Source: Siphlonurus alternatus
Lineage: Eukaryota > Arthropoda > Insecta > Ephemeroptera > Siphlonuridae
Length of the DNA stretch: 64,000 nucleotides
NCBI GenBank assembly: GCA_949825025.1
Contig: OX463786.1
Span: 9,411,094 to 9,475,093, forward strand
Direction of reading: 5' to 3'
The notes beneath the pieces are model-generated. The model was not told the origin of the DNA, ran no database searches, and saw only the letters and a program-made list of their open reading frames with translations. Positions 23,268 through 32,926 of the stretch are shown here, piece by piece; positions within the stretch are counted from its first letter, which is position 1, and each line of letters starts with the position of its first letter. The position numbers and the translations under genes were made by a program.

Positions 23268-26084
23268 CTATAACATACTTTTTAGCAAACTTGTTTTAAA
23301 AACATTTAATGATTCTATGCAACACATATCAGCAGGAAGTTTGTTCCACAATCGAGTACCTTTGACACTGAATGAATCACCACTAGCTTTAGGAGCTTGC
23401 AAGTAATACGCATGCGACCTTGTAGCTCTATTATGGACATTTCTCATTAATGTAAACAAATCACTAAGATATTCAGGTTGATCACCATGTAAGATCTTAA
23501 ACACAAAACACAACAAATGGTAGTCACGCCTAATGCTGATTCTCGGCCACGACAAACGTTGATAATACTCAGATACATGATCATATTTGCGAAGGTCATA
23601 AATATATCTAATACAATTATTAATTAATTTTTCAATCTTATATTCAACTTCCTGAGTAATATCACAATAAACAACATCGCAATAATCAATAATAGGTAAA
23701 ATTAATGTATTAACAAGTCTTATACGTGTTTCAACAGGAGTATTGGCACGAAACTTATACAATTGATTTAGTGATGCAAAGACTTTCTTACTAACACTTG
23801 AAACATGAGGTTTCCACGAGAGTGTGTTATCAAAAATTAAGCCAAGGTTTTTAACAGTGTTTGAAAATGGAATCTCACAGTCATTTAATACAGGCTTATC
23901 AAGGTTCATTGTAGACAAAATTTGATGAGCATGTTCAGATCCAATTACAATTGCTTGCGTTTTAGATGCATTTAACTCAAGTCCGTGACCAATAGACCAT
24001 TCACTAATAGATTTCAGATCAGCATTAATTAATTTAATAGTCTTATTAAAATCCTCAATTTTAGTGCGGATATAAATTTGCTTATCATCTGCATATCTAT
24101 GATACTTACAAAATTTCAAGACTTTGGCAATGTCATTTGTATACAACGAAAACAAAAGTGGCGCTAAAACGCTACCTTGTGGAACTGATTGATTTAATTT
24201 AATCCACTCCGATCTCATTTCATTATCACCCATAACACATTGAGCTCTGTTACGCAGATAAGAATCAAACCATTGCACAACACTTTCAGAGAAATTTAAA
24301 CTACGTAATTTTGCAAGTAATATTTTGTGAATAACTGAGTCAAAAGCTTTCGTATAATCAAGTAAAACAAGTATAGTGACTTCCTTATTATTAATTGCAG
24401 TCTTAAAATCTTCTGTAATACGTAACAATGCTGAACATGTGCTATGTTTTTTACGAAACCCCGACTGAAATTTATCAATTAAATGATTATTTTCAACAAA
24501 ATTACAAATTTGTTCAAATACAATTTTTTCCAAGGCCTTTGCTAAAACACATAATAAACTAATAGGTCTAAAATCTGATGGAAGTTTTGCATTTGATATT
24601 TTAGCCAGAGCTTTCACTAAAGCTTTTTTCCACACATCAGGAAAAACACTATTTTGCAGAGAATAATTAAAAATATGTGTTAAAGATGGTAAAATTATAT
24701 CAATAATAGGTTTCAACATTTTCAGATTAATTCCATCTGCACCAGTGGCACTGGAAGTTATATCAAATATTACTTTCTTAATTTGTTCTGGATATACATA
24801 AGAAAAGTAAAACTTTTCACCTTGACCAAGAGAGCGAGTATGATAATATTTACATGTTTCAGAAATGACGTCATCAGGTAAGGTAGAGTTTCGTAGAAAA
24901 GAAGCATTGAGAATATTGACATCAATATTTACTTCTGAATCTCTGTTTTTGATCAAACCACAAGAACGTAAGTTATTCCACAATTTAGAAGCTTTATTAG
25001 TTATTTTCAACTGAACATGTAAATATTTTTTATACGAGTTACGAATCAATTGTTGAACTTTATTTCTCATTTGCTTGAATTTTAAAAAATCTACCATTAA
25101 TTTACTTTTATTTGATTTTATTCTTAATTTATCACGCTCTTTCATACATAATTTTATATTATCATTAATCCATGGACATTTAGGACGAGATACTCTAAAA
25201 GTTTTAAAAGGAACAAATTTATCATATAATTTAATTATGTAATCATTAAACATAGAAACTTTATCATTAACATCCACTAAATTAACAATGAAATGCCAGG
25301 GGATATTAAAAGCATCCTCGACTAATTCAGGTATGTTAAGTTTTGAAAAATCTCGCCTAGAAATAAATTTTTGTTTTGGCTTTGTTACAGTAATAGGATA
25401 AACAGCATAAATTAAGTCATGAGCAGATATACCAGATACAGTTAAACTACCAAATTTAGTAATATTAGTATCTTTAGAAACACAAATTACATCAATTGTT
25501 GTATCTACTAATTTTTTATCCTTTATAACCGCATGATGAGTATCCTTGATCGGTAAAACATCTAAATTGTAATCATTTATAGTAGTCTGAAATTTATTAC
25601 TTAAAGATGAATTTTTATTAAGATCTATATTAATATCCCCGGCAATAATTATGTGATCATAGTTTGGCAAATGAATTTCAAAATCTTCAAAAAATTGTGA
25701 CGGAAATGGGCCAGTAGGAGGTTTATACACAATACCAAGCAAAACCTTTTTATTACCAATTTTAACTTCAAGTAGTAAAAATTCAGTACTTTTTTTAATT
25801 GTACTAAGTGACTCAACAAGAACTTTACATTCAAATTTTTTATTAACATAAATACCAACTCCGCCTCCTCTCTGACCTGTTTTCCTATCATTGCGATAAA
25901 AGTTATAATCATCAAATTTATAAAAATGATCGAAATCTATAGATTTAACCCAAGTTTCACTCAATAAAATAAAATCAAACAAATTATCTTTAAACAAAAT
26001 TTTTAGTTCACAAATATGAGCAGTTAATGATTGAACATTTAAATGACAAATTTTAAGTAATTTAGGAAATTTTTTGCAAATCAT
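23268..26084 (-). CDS. LINE ORF2: APE endonuclease plus reverse transcriptase
   Basis: A 938-residue protein. The N-terminal AP-endonuclease-like domain shows HLNVQSL (N16), LSETW (E43), RGGGVGIYV, the Y120 region and AGDINIDL (149-156). At 219-223 it has ISAHD, where many relatives have SDH. The reverse transcriptase shows RPISLLCVLAKALEKI, FRKKHSTCSAL, LLDYTKAFDSV, VPQGSVLAPLLF and the catalytic YADD in HRYADDKQIY. It has no RNase H domain or zinc knuckle. Its frame stays open upstream of the ATG, through the ORF1 stop and back to a G7 run at 26198-26204, so it could be expressed by -1 frameshifting or by reinitiation. Its role is target-primed reverse transcription of the element's RNA. 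Confidence 0.93.
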   Translation of the reverse strand: MICKKFPKLLKICHLNVQSLTAHICELKILFKDNLFDFILLSETWVKSIDFDHFYKFDDYNFYRNDRKTGQRGGGVGIYVNKKFECKVLVESLSTIKKSTEFLLLEVKIGNKKVLLGIVYKPPTGPFPSQFFEDFEIHLPNYDHIIIAGDINIDLNKNSSLSNKFQTTINDYNLDVLPIKDTHHAVIKDKKLVDTTIDVICVSKDTNITKFGSLTVSGISAHDLIYAVYPITVTKPKQKFISRRDFSKLNIPELVEDAFNIPWHFIVNLVDVNDKVSMFNDYIIKLYDKFVPFKTFRVSRPKCPWINDNIKLCMKERDKLRIKSNKSKLMVDFLKFKQMRNKVQQLIRNSYKKYLHVQLKITNKASKLWNNLRSCGLIKNRDSEVNIDVNILNASFLRNSTLPDDVISETCKYYHTRSLGQGEKFYFSYVYPEQIKKVIFDITSSATGADGINLKMLKPIIDIILPSLTHIFNYSLQNSVFPDVWKKALVKALAKISNAKLPSDFRPISLLCVLAKALEKIVFEQICNFVENNHLIDKFQSGFRKKHSTCSALLRITEDFKTAINNKEVTILVLLDYTKAFDSVIHKILLAKLRSLNFSESVVQWFDSYLRNRAQCVMGDNEMRSEWIKLNQSVPQGSVLAPLLFSLYTNDIAKVLKFCKYHRYADDKQIYIRTKIEDFNKTIKLINADLKSISEWSIGHGLELNASKTQAIVIGSEHAHQILSTMNLDKPVLNDCEIPFSNTVKNLGLIFDNTLSWKPHVSSVSKKVFASLNQLYKFRANTPVETRIRLVNTLILPIIDYCDVVYCDITQEVEYKIEKLINNCIRYIYDLRKYDHVSEYYQRLSWPRISIRRDYHLLCFVFKILHGDQPEYLSDLFTLMRNVHNRATRSHAYYLQAPKASGDSFSVKGTRLWNKLPADMCCIESLNVFKTSLLKSML

Positions 26085-26158
26085 ACTTAATGCTGAAATA
26101 GTACTAAAATTATCGCTAGCAAAAGTTACAGTTCTATCAAGTTTACAGTCAATATTAG

Positions 26159-27310
26159 TTAACTGCTCATCTTCCGAGTTTGCGGTCGAAGAACCGGCCC
26201 CCCCTTGGATGGAGTTGGGGGAGCCGTTGGAACGTTTTCCGGCGTGACAAACACTGACTCACTTTCTTTGCCATCGTCTTGTTTAAAGTCATCTCTAGAT
26301 CCGCCGTTGTTGTCCTCACTAGAGAGCTTGTTGCCGGATAGGCCGCCTCCACGTGATCCACCTCCTCGCCAGCCAGCTCGGCCACGACCGCGCTGAGCTC
26401 CACGGCGGCCGCGTTGACTGTAGTTAAACTTGCTGCCACTCTCGTCATTAGTATCAGTGCCCTTGACGTTATCAAGCCAAACATCAGACAACAAATCACA
26501 ATAACTAATAATCTGTTTATCTAATGACAATCCATGTTTTAATTTTTTAACATTTATATATCCAGCTTTCTTAGCTTGAATTGACTTTTGATGAATAAGT
26601 CGTTTTTGACTTCTAGCTTTAGGTGTCAAATCATCTGATGCTGAAATTCCAGTATCTTTTAATTTATTAATATTTTTAAAAATCAGTAATTTATTTCTAA
26701 AGTGTACTAGCTTAACAAATATGGGTCTTTTACCCTTGTTAGCACCAAGTCTGTAACAAGTATCAATATCAGACAATAGCAGTTTGACCCCAAGCTTAGT
26801 ATCACAAAAATCAATTACTAAATCAGACACATTTTCTACATTATTATCAGATGGATCCTCAGTTATACCAAAAAATATAACATTATTACGTCTAGTTTGA
26901 GATTGTAGAGTCTCCACCTGATTTTCTAACAATTCAATCTTGGAGTTGGCGGCCTCTAATTGACTTTCAACACCACATAGTTTATTTGAAATTGCCGAAA
27001 TTTTAATATCCATACTGTTCAATTGCTTCTTAACAGCATCCGACGACTCAGTCACAGCTTTGCGGGTGTCCTCAGTCGAAGCCTCGATCTTGTTCATGAT
27101 ATCTTCGAGGGTGAGGGGTCCTGGGTTCATCTCCACGCCACCAATGATCAAAAGCACACACAGGGTGCAGAAAAATACGATCATATTAATAAAATTAATA
27201 CGATCCAGAAGTGCGTAGATACCAGTAACTAGCGTATCACCACTTTTAGTAGCACAAACCGAACCAAATGCACCGATACGGGCTCTCCAGACAGAGAGTG
27301 AATCACCCAT
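26159..27310 (-). CDS. LINE ORF1: 2A-like leader, coiled coil, RNA-binding protein
   Basis: A 383-residue protein. Residues 43-56 form a hydrophobic segment, followed directly by GGVEMNPGP (57-65), a 2A-like ribosome-skipping motif. Next comes a heptad-rich coiled coil (about 66-140), then RRNNVIFFGI, the start of an RRM-like fold. A basic C-terminal domain (RPIFVKLVHFRNKLL to LTPKARSQKRL) follows, like LINE ORF1 nucleic-acid chaperones. The tail is an RGG/RG-rich box (RGRRGAQRGRGRAGWRGGG) and a Pro/Thr segment. It probably trimerises and coats element RNA. Its stop lies 74 nt before the ORF2 ATG, and ORF2 is in the -1 frame. Confidence 0.9.
   Translation of the reverse strand: MGDSLSVWRARIGAFGSVCATKSGDTLVTGIYALLDRINFINMIVFFCTLCVLLIIGGVEMNPGPLTLEDIMNKIEASTEDTRKAVTESSDAVKKQLNSMDIKISAISNKLCGVESQLEAANSKIELLENQVETLQSQTRRNNVIFFGITEDPSDNNVENVSDLVIDFCDTKLGVKLLLSDIDTCYRLGANKGKRPIFVKLVHFRNKLLIFKNINKLKDTGISASDDLTPKARSQKRLIHQKSIQAKKAGYINVKKLKHGLSLDKQIISYCDLLSDVWLDNVKGTDTNDESGSKFNYSQRGRRGAQRGRGRAGWRGGGSRGGGLSGNKLSSEDNNGGSRDDFKQDDGKESESVFVTPENVPTAPPTPSKGGPVLRPQTRKMSS
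26198..26204 (-). promoter_or_regulatory. Candidate -1 frameshift heptamer between LINE ORF1 and ORF2
   Basis: On the minus strand the run G GGG GGG falls in ORF1 frame as X XXY YYZ (codons AAG GGG GGG). After a -1 slip the frame reads GCC GGT TCT and stays open through the ORF1 stop into ORF2. The flanks are GC-rich, but I did not derive a downstream pseudoknot. Confidence 0.45.
27116..27142 (-). other. 2A-like ribosome-skipping motif in LINE ORF1
   Basis: It encodes GGVEMNPGP at residues 57-65, after a hydrophobic run. The 2A consensus is D(V/I)ExNPGP; here the leading Asp is Gly, which may lower activity. 2A-like motifs near the N terminus of APE-type LINE ORFs are established for other animals. 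Confidence 0.7.
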
Positions 27311-27589
27311 AATCGGAGCTGAAGAAAGTACGTGTTGCTTGTTTGCCTGCTACTGACTGACTGACTACTGACTGATTAATAGCTAAGTAAGTAATAAAAA
27401 AAGACGCGACTCTCTCAATAAAGAGCACATCTCACCCAATGCAATGCATGTGACTGCAATGACTTTGGGCAATGCTTTCGGCCAGTCATGCCTAAAGGTA
27501 TATAATGTTTAATTGTACTTAATGTGAGGCAACACACTTGCAGCACTAATTTCATAATTGAGTGCAATAGTTAGTGCTCATTAGTGCTA

Positions 27590-27890
27590 AAATATGTCTC
27601 CAATTTTGGAGTTGGTATTGCATGGAAGAAAGAAGGGTATGGGAGTGTCCGCTTTGACTGAAGTTCCCTATGGTTTCCTCAGTAACATTTCATCAAATTT
27701 ACTGGAAATTATACAGCCACAGACGCCTTTCTGCCATCCTAGTAACCTCATACTCCATTTTCCTTACTCCTTTCAACCTAAGGGTTTTCAGGCACCTTAT
27801 GGCACTATAATAGGGTGTATAAGCTCCGGCCTTTTTCCTGACCGCCCTTCGTCCCTGTCTAAAGTTTCTACTCCTGAGTATATAGGTTAA
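27590..27890 (+). mobile_element. Diverged SINE-like repeat with shared core
   Basis: It contains GTGTCCGCTTTGACTGAAG and TGGTTTCCTCAGTAAC, matching the shared SINE core. The 3' part (CCTGACCGCCCTTCGTCCCT, CTCCTGAGTA) matches 7440-7545. It probably belongs to a further SINE family using the same core. Confidence 0.5.
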
Positions 27891-27908
27891 ACATGCGAAA
27901 AAGTTACT

Positions 27909-28040
<132 letters not shown>

Positions 28041-28245
28041 TATTATACCAACTATACCTTTCTGTATATTATCCCTTACTCGGCTCATTTTTCAATATAA
28101 AAAAAGTAACAAACACCTTTTTGCTGTTGTAATCTATACTTTGTTAAAGTATGAAGTAAACATGGACAAAGGAAATCCAATGTCTTGCAACCTGTCACTG
28201 AAAGTTTACTTAACAAAGTTTGTCTATGTAGATCCAACATAGACT

Positions 28246-28312
28246 AGCTCGAGTGGGAGACGAACCCACACTGGTACACAGACGTGGGTTCGACTCCTAC
28301 GCACGACTGAAT
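28246..28312. repeat. Inverted pair of tRNA T-arm-like sequences
   Basis: GAGTGGGAGACGAACCCACA is followed by CGTGGGTTCGACTCCTACGC. Each half resembles a B box (GGTTCGANNCC) and the two face one another. It is not a complete tRNA. Confidence 0.5.
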
Positions 28313-28419
28313 TTAAATTATTTCAACGTAACATGATACAACATGCTAAATAAATGCATTGAACCTTTATACAGTTTAGTTAATATAATGGATTAAACTG
28401 AAATAGGAAGTTTTCTTTG

Positions 28420-28835
28420 AAATAAATTTCATCTTTTATTTACTATTTTAAGCTGTCTTCTCGTATAATTTCTTCATATTTTGCACCATTTTAGAGGAAA
28501 AAACAGAGAAAAAGACGAGATTTCAAATTTTTCCTTCTTCTTGAGCATAAAATGTTAGAAATATTGGTTGGCATTCACGAAGAGTTAAGGAGCGTTTTAG
28601 GGAGAGAGATATTTTAAGAAGCGTTTTTCTTACCTGTTACCTGGTATAAAAAACGCTTCTTAAAATATCTCTCCTCAAAGGCTCCTTAACTCTTCGTGAA
28701 TACCAACCATAGTCTTTATTTTCATCCTCTTTTTAAGCAAAGAGGAAATAAGATGTATTTTAGAGCTAAAAATATTAGGTTTAGACTTGTAAAGGATGAG
28801 TTGAAGACATAATTTTCAGCTTGGGAATATTATAG
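28420..28835 (+). mobile_element. Dispersed repeat J, with a nested hairpin
   Basis: TTTCATCTTTTAT, CATATTTTGCACCATTTTAG, GAGCATAAAATGTTAGAAA and, after the hairpin, TAGGTTTAGACTTGTAAA and GATGAGTTGAAGACATAATT all recur in order at 62965-63235. A further left end starts at about 63948. The 28566-28709 element interrupts this copy. Confidence 0.72.
28566..28709. mobile_element. Hairpin element nested in repeat J
   Basis: The ends are GGTTGGCATTCACGAAGAGT and ACTCTTCGTGAATACCAACC. The inner arms are AGATATTTTAAGAAGCGTTT and AAACGCTTCTTAAAATATCT, with an ACCTGTTACCTGGT loop. The paralogous sequence near 63095 lacks it. Confidence 0.82.
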
Positions 28836-29103
28836 GTGGGTTATATTAATACCAAAACTATGTTATTAATGTTGTAAATAATTAAAAGACTAAAATTAGA
28901 TCAGTTTCCACCGGGAACTTTATGTTTATGAAATTGTTTTCCAGCAATGTAGTATCACATTCATGGCATAAAATGTGTTGTACATCATCCTTGTTTCATT
29001 TTACATATTATAAAGCAATATTTCAGAATTTATAATATATGATTTAAAAAAAATACAACTTTAATTAAAAATTTATTGCTGGGAAGATTGTTTCGTTTCC
29101 AAT

Positions 29104-29325
29104 AAGTTCCCCAGGCTTTGGACATCGCTTTGGTCCATTGAGAAAAAGTAGAGGTGTCCGTCCTGACTGAGGTTTTCCACGGTTTCCACAGCCTCACCTC
29201 AATGAATGCTGGGACGCGTAACAGGCCGTGGCATCCGTTCCCTACCTTATATCCCTACCCATTACCCCACCGCGAGCTGTAAGCTCTTAGGGGTGTATCC
29301 TTGTAAAAAAAAAAAAAAAAAAAAA
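29104..29325 (+). mobile_element. SINE body, subfamily with A-rich tail
   Basis: Begins GTTCCCCAGGCTTTGG and continues through GTGTCCGTCCTGACTGAGG, GAATGCTGGGACG and AGGCCGTGGC to a run of about 21 A at 29305-29325. The 5S-like head is missing. Confidence 0.7.
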
Positions 29326-29479
29326 GTTACTGCATGGTAAAATAATTATAATTATGTACTTTGAAATATATTGCCAGACAAAAAATGAGGAACCTACGTG
29401 GTATTTTTTTACTTCATATTTAACAGAAAAATTTGAGTAGATAAATATCTTAATAATGTGGACAGATTTTATTGAACAC

Positions 29480-29665
29480 AACCAAAATCCAGGAGAACCA
29501 TGTATAATTGGAAAAGCTTAATGTATGGAATGAATGATTCATCCCGGGGTAGAAGAAATTTTTTTAGTGAACATTGCCACCCATCCAACTAATAATCACG
29601 CTCGGTATTGCTTGACTTCGTTGATCGCACAATAACCAGTTAATGTAATGCGTCACACCTTCCAC
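29480..29665 (-). mobile_element. 5S-headed SINE, head and partial body
   Basis: On the minus strand, GTGTGACGCATTACATTAAC is followed by GATCAACGAAGTCAAGCAAT and TTAGTTGGATGGGTGGC, then a decayed body with GGTTCTCCTGGATTTTGG. It defines a second 5S-headed subfamily with 15940-16200. Confidence 0.68.
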
Positions 29666-30435
29666 TCGATTTTTTAAAAACACGTTGGCAAAATTAAGCT
29701 AAAAAAAATTATATAAGTTTAAATATATTTGCAGTGGAACTATTTTTTTATAGATATTATTAAAACCATGCATCAAAAGACAAATACCATAAAACAGATC
29801 TCTTTTTACTCCAAATAAATTCTCTACTTTGACATTTTCTAGTTTTATTTTTTATTCCTTTCGATTAAAAAGGTTATTAATTATCTGTTATATAAAAAAA
29901 GAATTCTAACCTTTAACATTTTAAAAAAATTACATTTAAAATATTATTTTAATCTATAAATTTAATAAAAAACTCATAAACCATTTAGGTAAAAAAAAGT
30001 GTTTTAAAAATATTGAACATTGATTTTTATATTTTTTTTGCTTGTGACAGGATGTGCTAAGCTCTACGTTTTAACTTCACCAACGTCTTTAATAAATTAG
30101 GTTTTCCCTCAGAAGATGCGTCCCCTGCCTTCTCCGGAGATAAAATTATCTCAGTCGCGTTGCAACTTCGTAGCAAAATATCGAGGCATTTAATGCTATC
30201 AAAGAGTTTAACGTGATCTTTAAATTTTGTTTACAAAGTATTTTTGTATCATGAAATTTGAATATTACACAATATTAATTGTATGTGATACGTGGTCTTG
30301 TAATAAGTTTAAATAACAAATTAAAAATATATTTAGTTTTAAATATTGTTATTACAAACCTACTTCATTTTATTTTTAATAAATATTTAATTTTTATATA
30401 TAATAAAATTTATTATTAAATAGTATTAATTTTTA
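29666..30435. other. No gene seen
   Basis: AT-rich, with a slightly GC-richer patch at 30050-30190 (CTTCTCCGGAGATAA). No in-frame, splice-bounded exon could be assigned. Confidence 0.35.
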
Positions 30436-31147
30436 TTAAAGGCCTTATGAACCTTTGCACAATATTAAGTACACGGTTAGCTTTGCTTTAGTATGATTCG
30501 GCTGCATAATTTTTTTTGTTTCAGCAGCACAAATATCAGAGATAATAGCCGATGAAAAGGAACCTGTGACGTCACTCACGCTCATTCAGCGGCGACAATA
30601 TAGGGAAATCCCTGCAAAAGATAGGTTCACTCCCGCTGCAACCACGGCCACAATTTTACTTCTGGAATTTTGAAACTTTACCAGGGCAGTCTTGATAGTA
30701 TTTGTCAAATAGCCTGAAAGATTTTTTTTGATGACATTCATACAAACTGAGTTATTGCGGTAGAAAGAGGAGCAAAAATGTTGTATAGGAAAACAATGTT
30801 AAATTTTTAGCTTATCTTGCAACCGCAATAACTCAATCTGTACACACGCCACCAAAAAAATTATTTCAGTCTATTTGACAAATACTATCAAGACTGCCCT
30901 GGTAAAGTTTCAAAATTCCAGAAGTAAAATTGTGGCCGTGGTTGCAGCGGGAGTGAACCTATCTTTTGCAGGGATTTCCCTATATTGTCACCGCTGAATG
31001 AGCGTGAGTGACATCACAGGTGCTTCTTCATCGGCTATTATCTCTGATATTTGTGCTACTGAAACCAAAAAATTTATGCAGCCGAATCACCCTGAAGCAA
31101 AGCTAACCGTGTACTTAATACTGTGAAAAGGTTCAGAAGGCCTTTAA
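30436..31147. mobile_element. 712-bp TTAA-flanked long foldback
   Basis: TTAAAGGCCTTATGAACC at the left pairs with GGTTCAGAAGGCCTTTAA at the right, so TTAA bounds both sides. Arms of about 330 bp include ATATCAGAGATAATAGCCGA, TGAGCGTGAGTGA and TTCACTCCCGCTGCAACCAC, with complements. The loop is near 30780-30800. A solo arm lies at 7105-7340. Confidence 0.85.
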
Positions 31148-31479
31148 GACATAATTCTTTCACTTTATATTTAAGCACTAGTTGATATTAAATAAATTTT
31201 ATTCTAAAAATAATTTAAAAAAGTGAAATGTGACATTATATGTCAATATTAGAAAATCAGTTTGTAGCGACTTAAAGGGAGTTTAGTGACGATATACGCT
31301 TGATTATACGATGCTTCATAAATAATATTAGATTAAACAAATAAATATAATATGGTCTGAAATCCTAGAATGTATTTTAAAATTGTAAGTGGCGGCTGAT
31401 TGCCTTATTTTATAATAGGGGGTTGTAAACATTTGAAATTTTAAGATCGTGGTGAATACTCTAAAAACAAGTTAACGAT

Positions 31480-31700
31480 TAATCTCAGTTACTGCATGCT
31501 GTAGTCAAAGAATATTTCCCTGCAAACGAATCGAATGAAATAAATTTTAAAAAAACGAGAATGTTATGAAAATTATAATCGCTTATGGCTTGAGCAAATT
31601 TGGTCTTGCAGTTTTCTTACAACAGCTCCATTTCCGGTTTTCGTTCATAAGGCTAATGTTAAACTTCTACTTCAGTTTTCACAAAACTGATAAGACAGAT
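31480..31700 (+). repeat. Repeat shared with 53820-53945
   Basis: TTTTCTTACAACAGCTCCAT...TCATAAGGCTAATGTTAAA matches TTTTCTCACAACTACATTTC...CCATAAGGCTCTATTTGTTAAA near 53850, followed in both by a TTTTCANAAANTGRTAA-like segment. Function is unknown. Confidence 0.5.
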
Positions 31701-32023
31701 GTGCTTTAAAACTTGTATGCCACATATTGATAGGGAGTTCTATTGTGTAAGTTCCCTGCAAATCTTGTTGCATTAAGGTGCTATACGATTGCGAGATATC
31801 AACCTACTTAGATTCATCCTTAATATTTTTTAAACAAAGTTCTAATCAGTGCTCCTCAATATGGAACCAAAACGTAGAAAATTTATTAAATGTGTTAAAA
31901 ATAAAAAATATATATATAATAATATATGTACGAAACGGTCTCATTTTTTTTACCTCTAGAGAATAAAAACTCCCACCTTCATTTTGTCTCTCACATAGTT
32001 AAAATAATTATTATATGACTTAA

Positions 32024-32226
32024 CAAAATAGAAGTCAATTTGATAATGATATACCTACCAGAAATACGGTTGCTGATCTTTCTATTCGCATTTCAACTTT
32101 GTAATTTCACACAAAGGTCAGTACTTGTACTGCAAATCCTCTTCACATTTTCAAAACTAAATTACTACCACAAGTTTTAACACATCTAGCTACTTCCGGA
32201 GGGAATATTAAACTAATTTGACTATA
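32024..32226. mobile_element. Foldback family F, copy 1
   Basis: The right end is CTACTTCCGGAGGGAATATT...AATTTGACTATA. The left end is diverged (AAGTCAATTTGATAATGATA). It is the same family as 51376-51591. Confidence 0.6.
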
Positions 32227-32277
32227 TTACAAACGACGATACAAAATATTCCCTACTGGTAATTAATCTTCCTTTGC

Positions 32278-32464
32278 TATAGTCAATTTAATTAAAATTC
32301 CCTTTCCGGAAGTTACAATTTCTCTCTTTCAATTCATATCAAATTTCGTATATAAGTTTGTAAGACAAGTACAAACTTGTTTGCAAAATTTCAAAACTTA
32401 GATGTGAATAATATGATCAAAAGCCTATCACTTCCGGTTGAAATATTATATTAATTTGACTATA
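32278..32464. mobile_element. Foldback family F, copy 2
   Basis: CTATAGTCAATTTAATTAAA and CCCTTTCCGGAAG at the left face CACTTCCGGTTGAAATATT and TTAATTTGACTATAG at the right. It lies about 50 bp from copy 1, so two elements are nearly tandem. Confidence 0.68.
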
Positions 32465-32747
32465 GTACGTGTTAATGAGAAGTGTACTCAAGTAGTAACA
32501 TGATGATATTGACCCAGATTTTCCCACAGGCGGTCTAATTTCATCTAGACCACTTCGTATATTATATCGTAGTCACACTTAAATTGATTTAACATCAATT
32601 ACATTTATTCTAGGGCATCTAATTATAGAATGGTGTTTATATTTAATTATGTGTTTTTTATTATGACTAGGATTTTATAATATTTATAGAGATTTTATGT
32701 AATTAAATATACTAGTTATCTCAATTAATACAATGTTATTATTCAAA

Positions 32748-32926
32748 GGGGAGCATTCACAAAGTACTTTAACCCCAACTTTAGCCTCAATTTGTATCCC
32801 TAGCGCTAAACATAGTGCTAAACTATGAGCTTAACATAGTTAGCCTCTGGTTTAGCACCATGTTTAGCACCAGGGATAAAAATTGAGGCTAAATTGGGGG
32901 CTAAAGTACTTTGTGAATGCCCCCCA
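32748..32926. mobile_element. Hairpin element GGGGAGCATTCACAAAGTAC
   Basis: The left end GGGGAGCATTCACAAAGTAC pairs with GTACTTTGTGAATGCCCCCC. Inner arms are TTTAGCCTCAATTTGTATCC with its complement, and GCTAAACATAGTGCTAAAC-like sequence. Confidence 0.78.

Larger units (their letters stand above)
22979..27480 (-). mobile_element. Non-LTR retrotransposon, CR1/L2/Jockey-like, intact
   Basis: Two uninterrupted ORFs (27310-26159 and 26084-23268) are followed by a 3' UTR ending in a short (TTA)n tail at 22979-23002. APE endonuclease plus reverse transcriptase, no RNase H, and a microsatellite tail place it near CR1/L2/Jockey. The 5' boundary, about 27.4-27.5 kb, is approximate. No long target-site duplication was recognised by eye. 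Intact frames imply a young insertion. Confidence 0.85.

Noticed and set aside
26167..26499. 110-residue minus-strand ORF and 63-residue plus-strand ORF (26205-26396)
   Set aside because: Both are shadow frames of the GC-rich RGG region of LINE ORF1.
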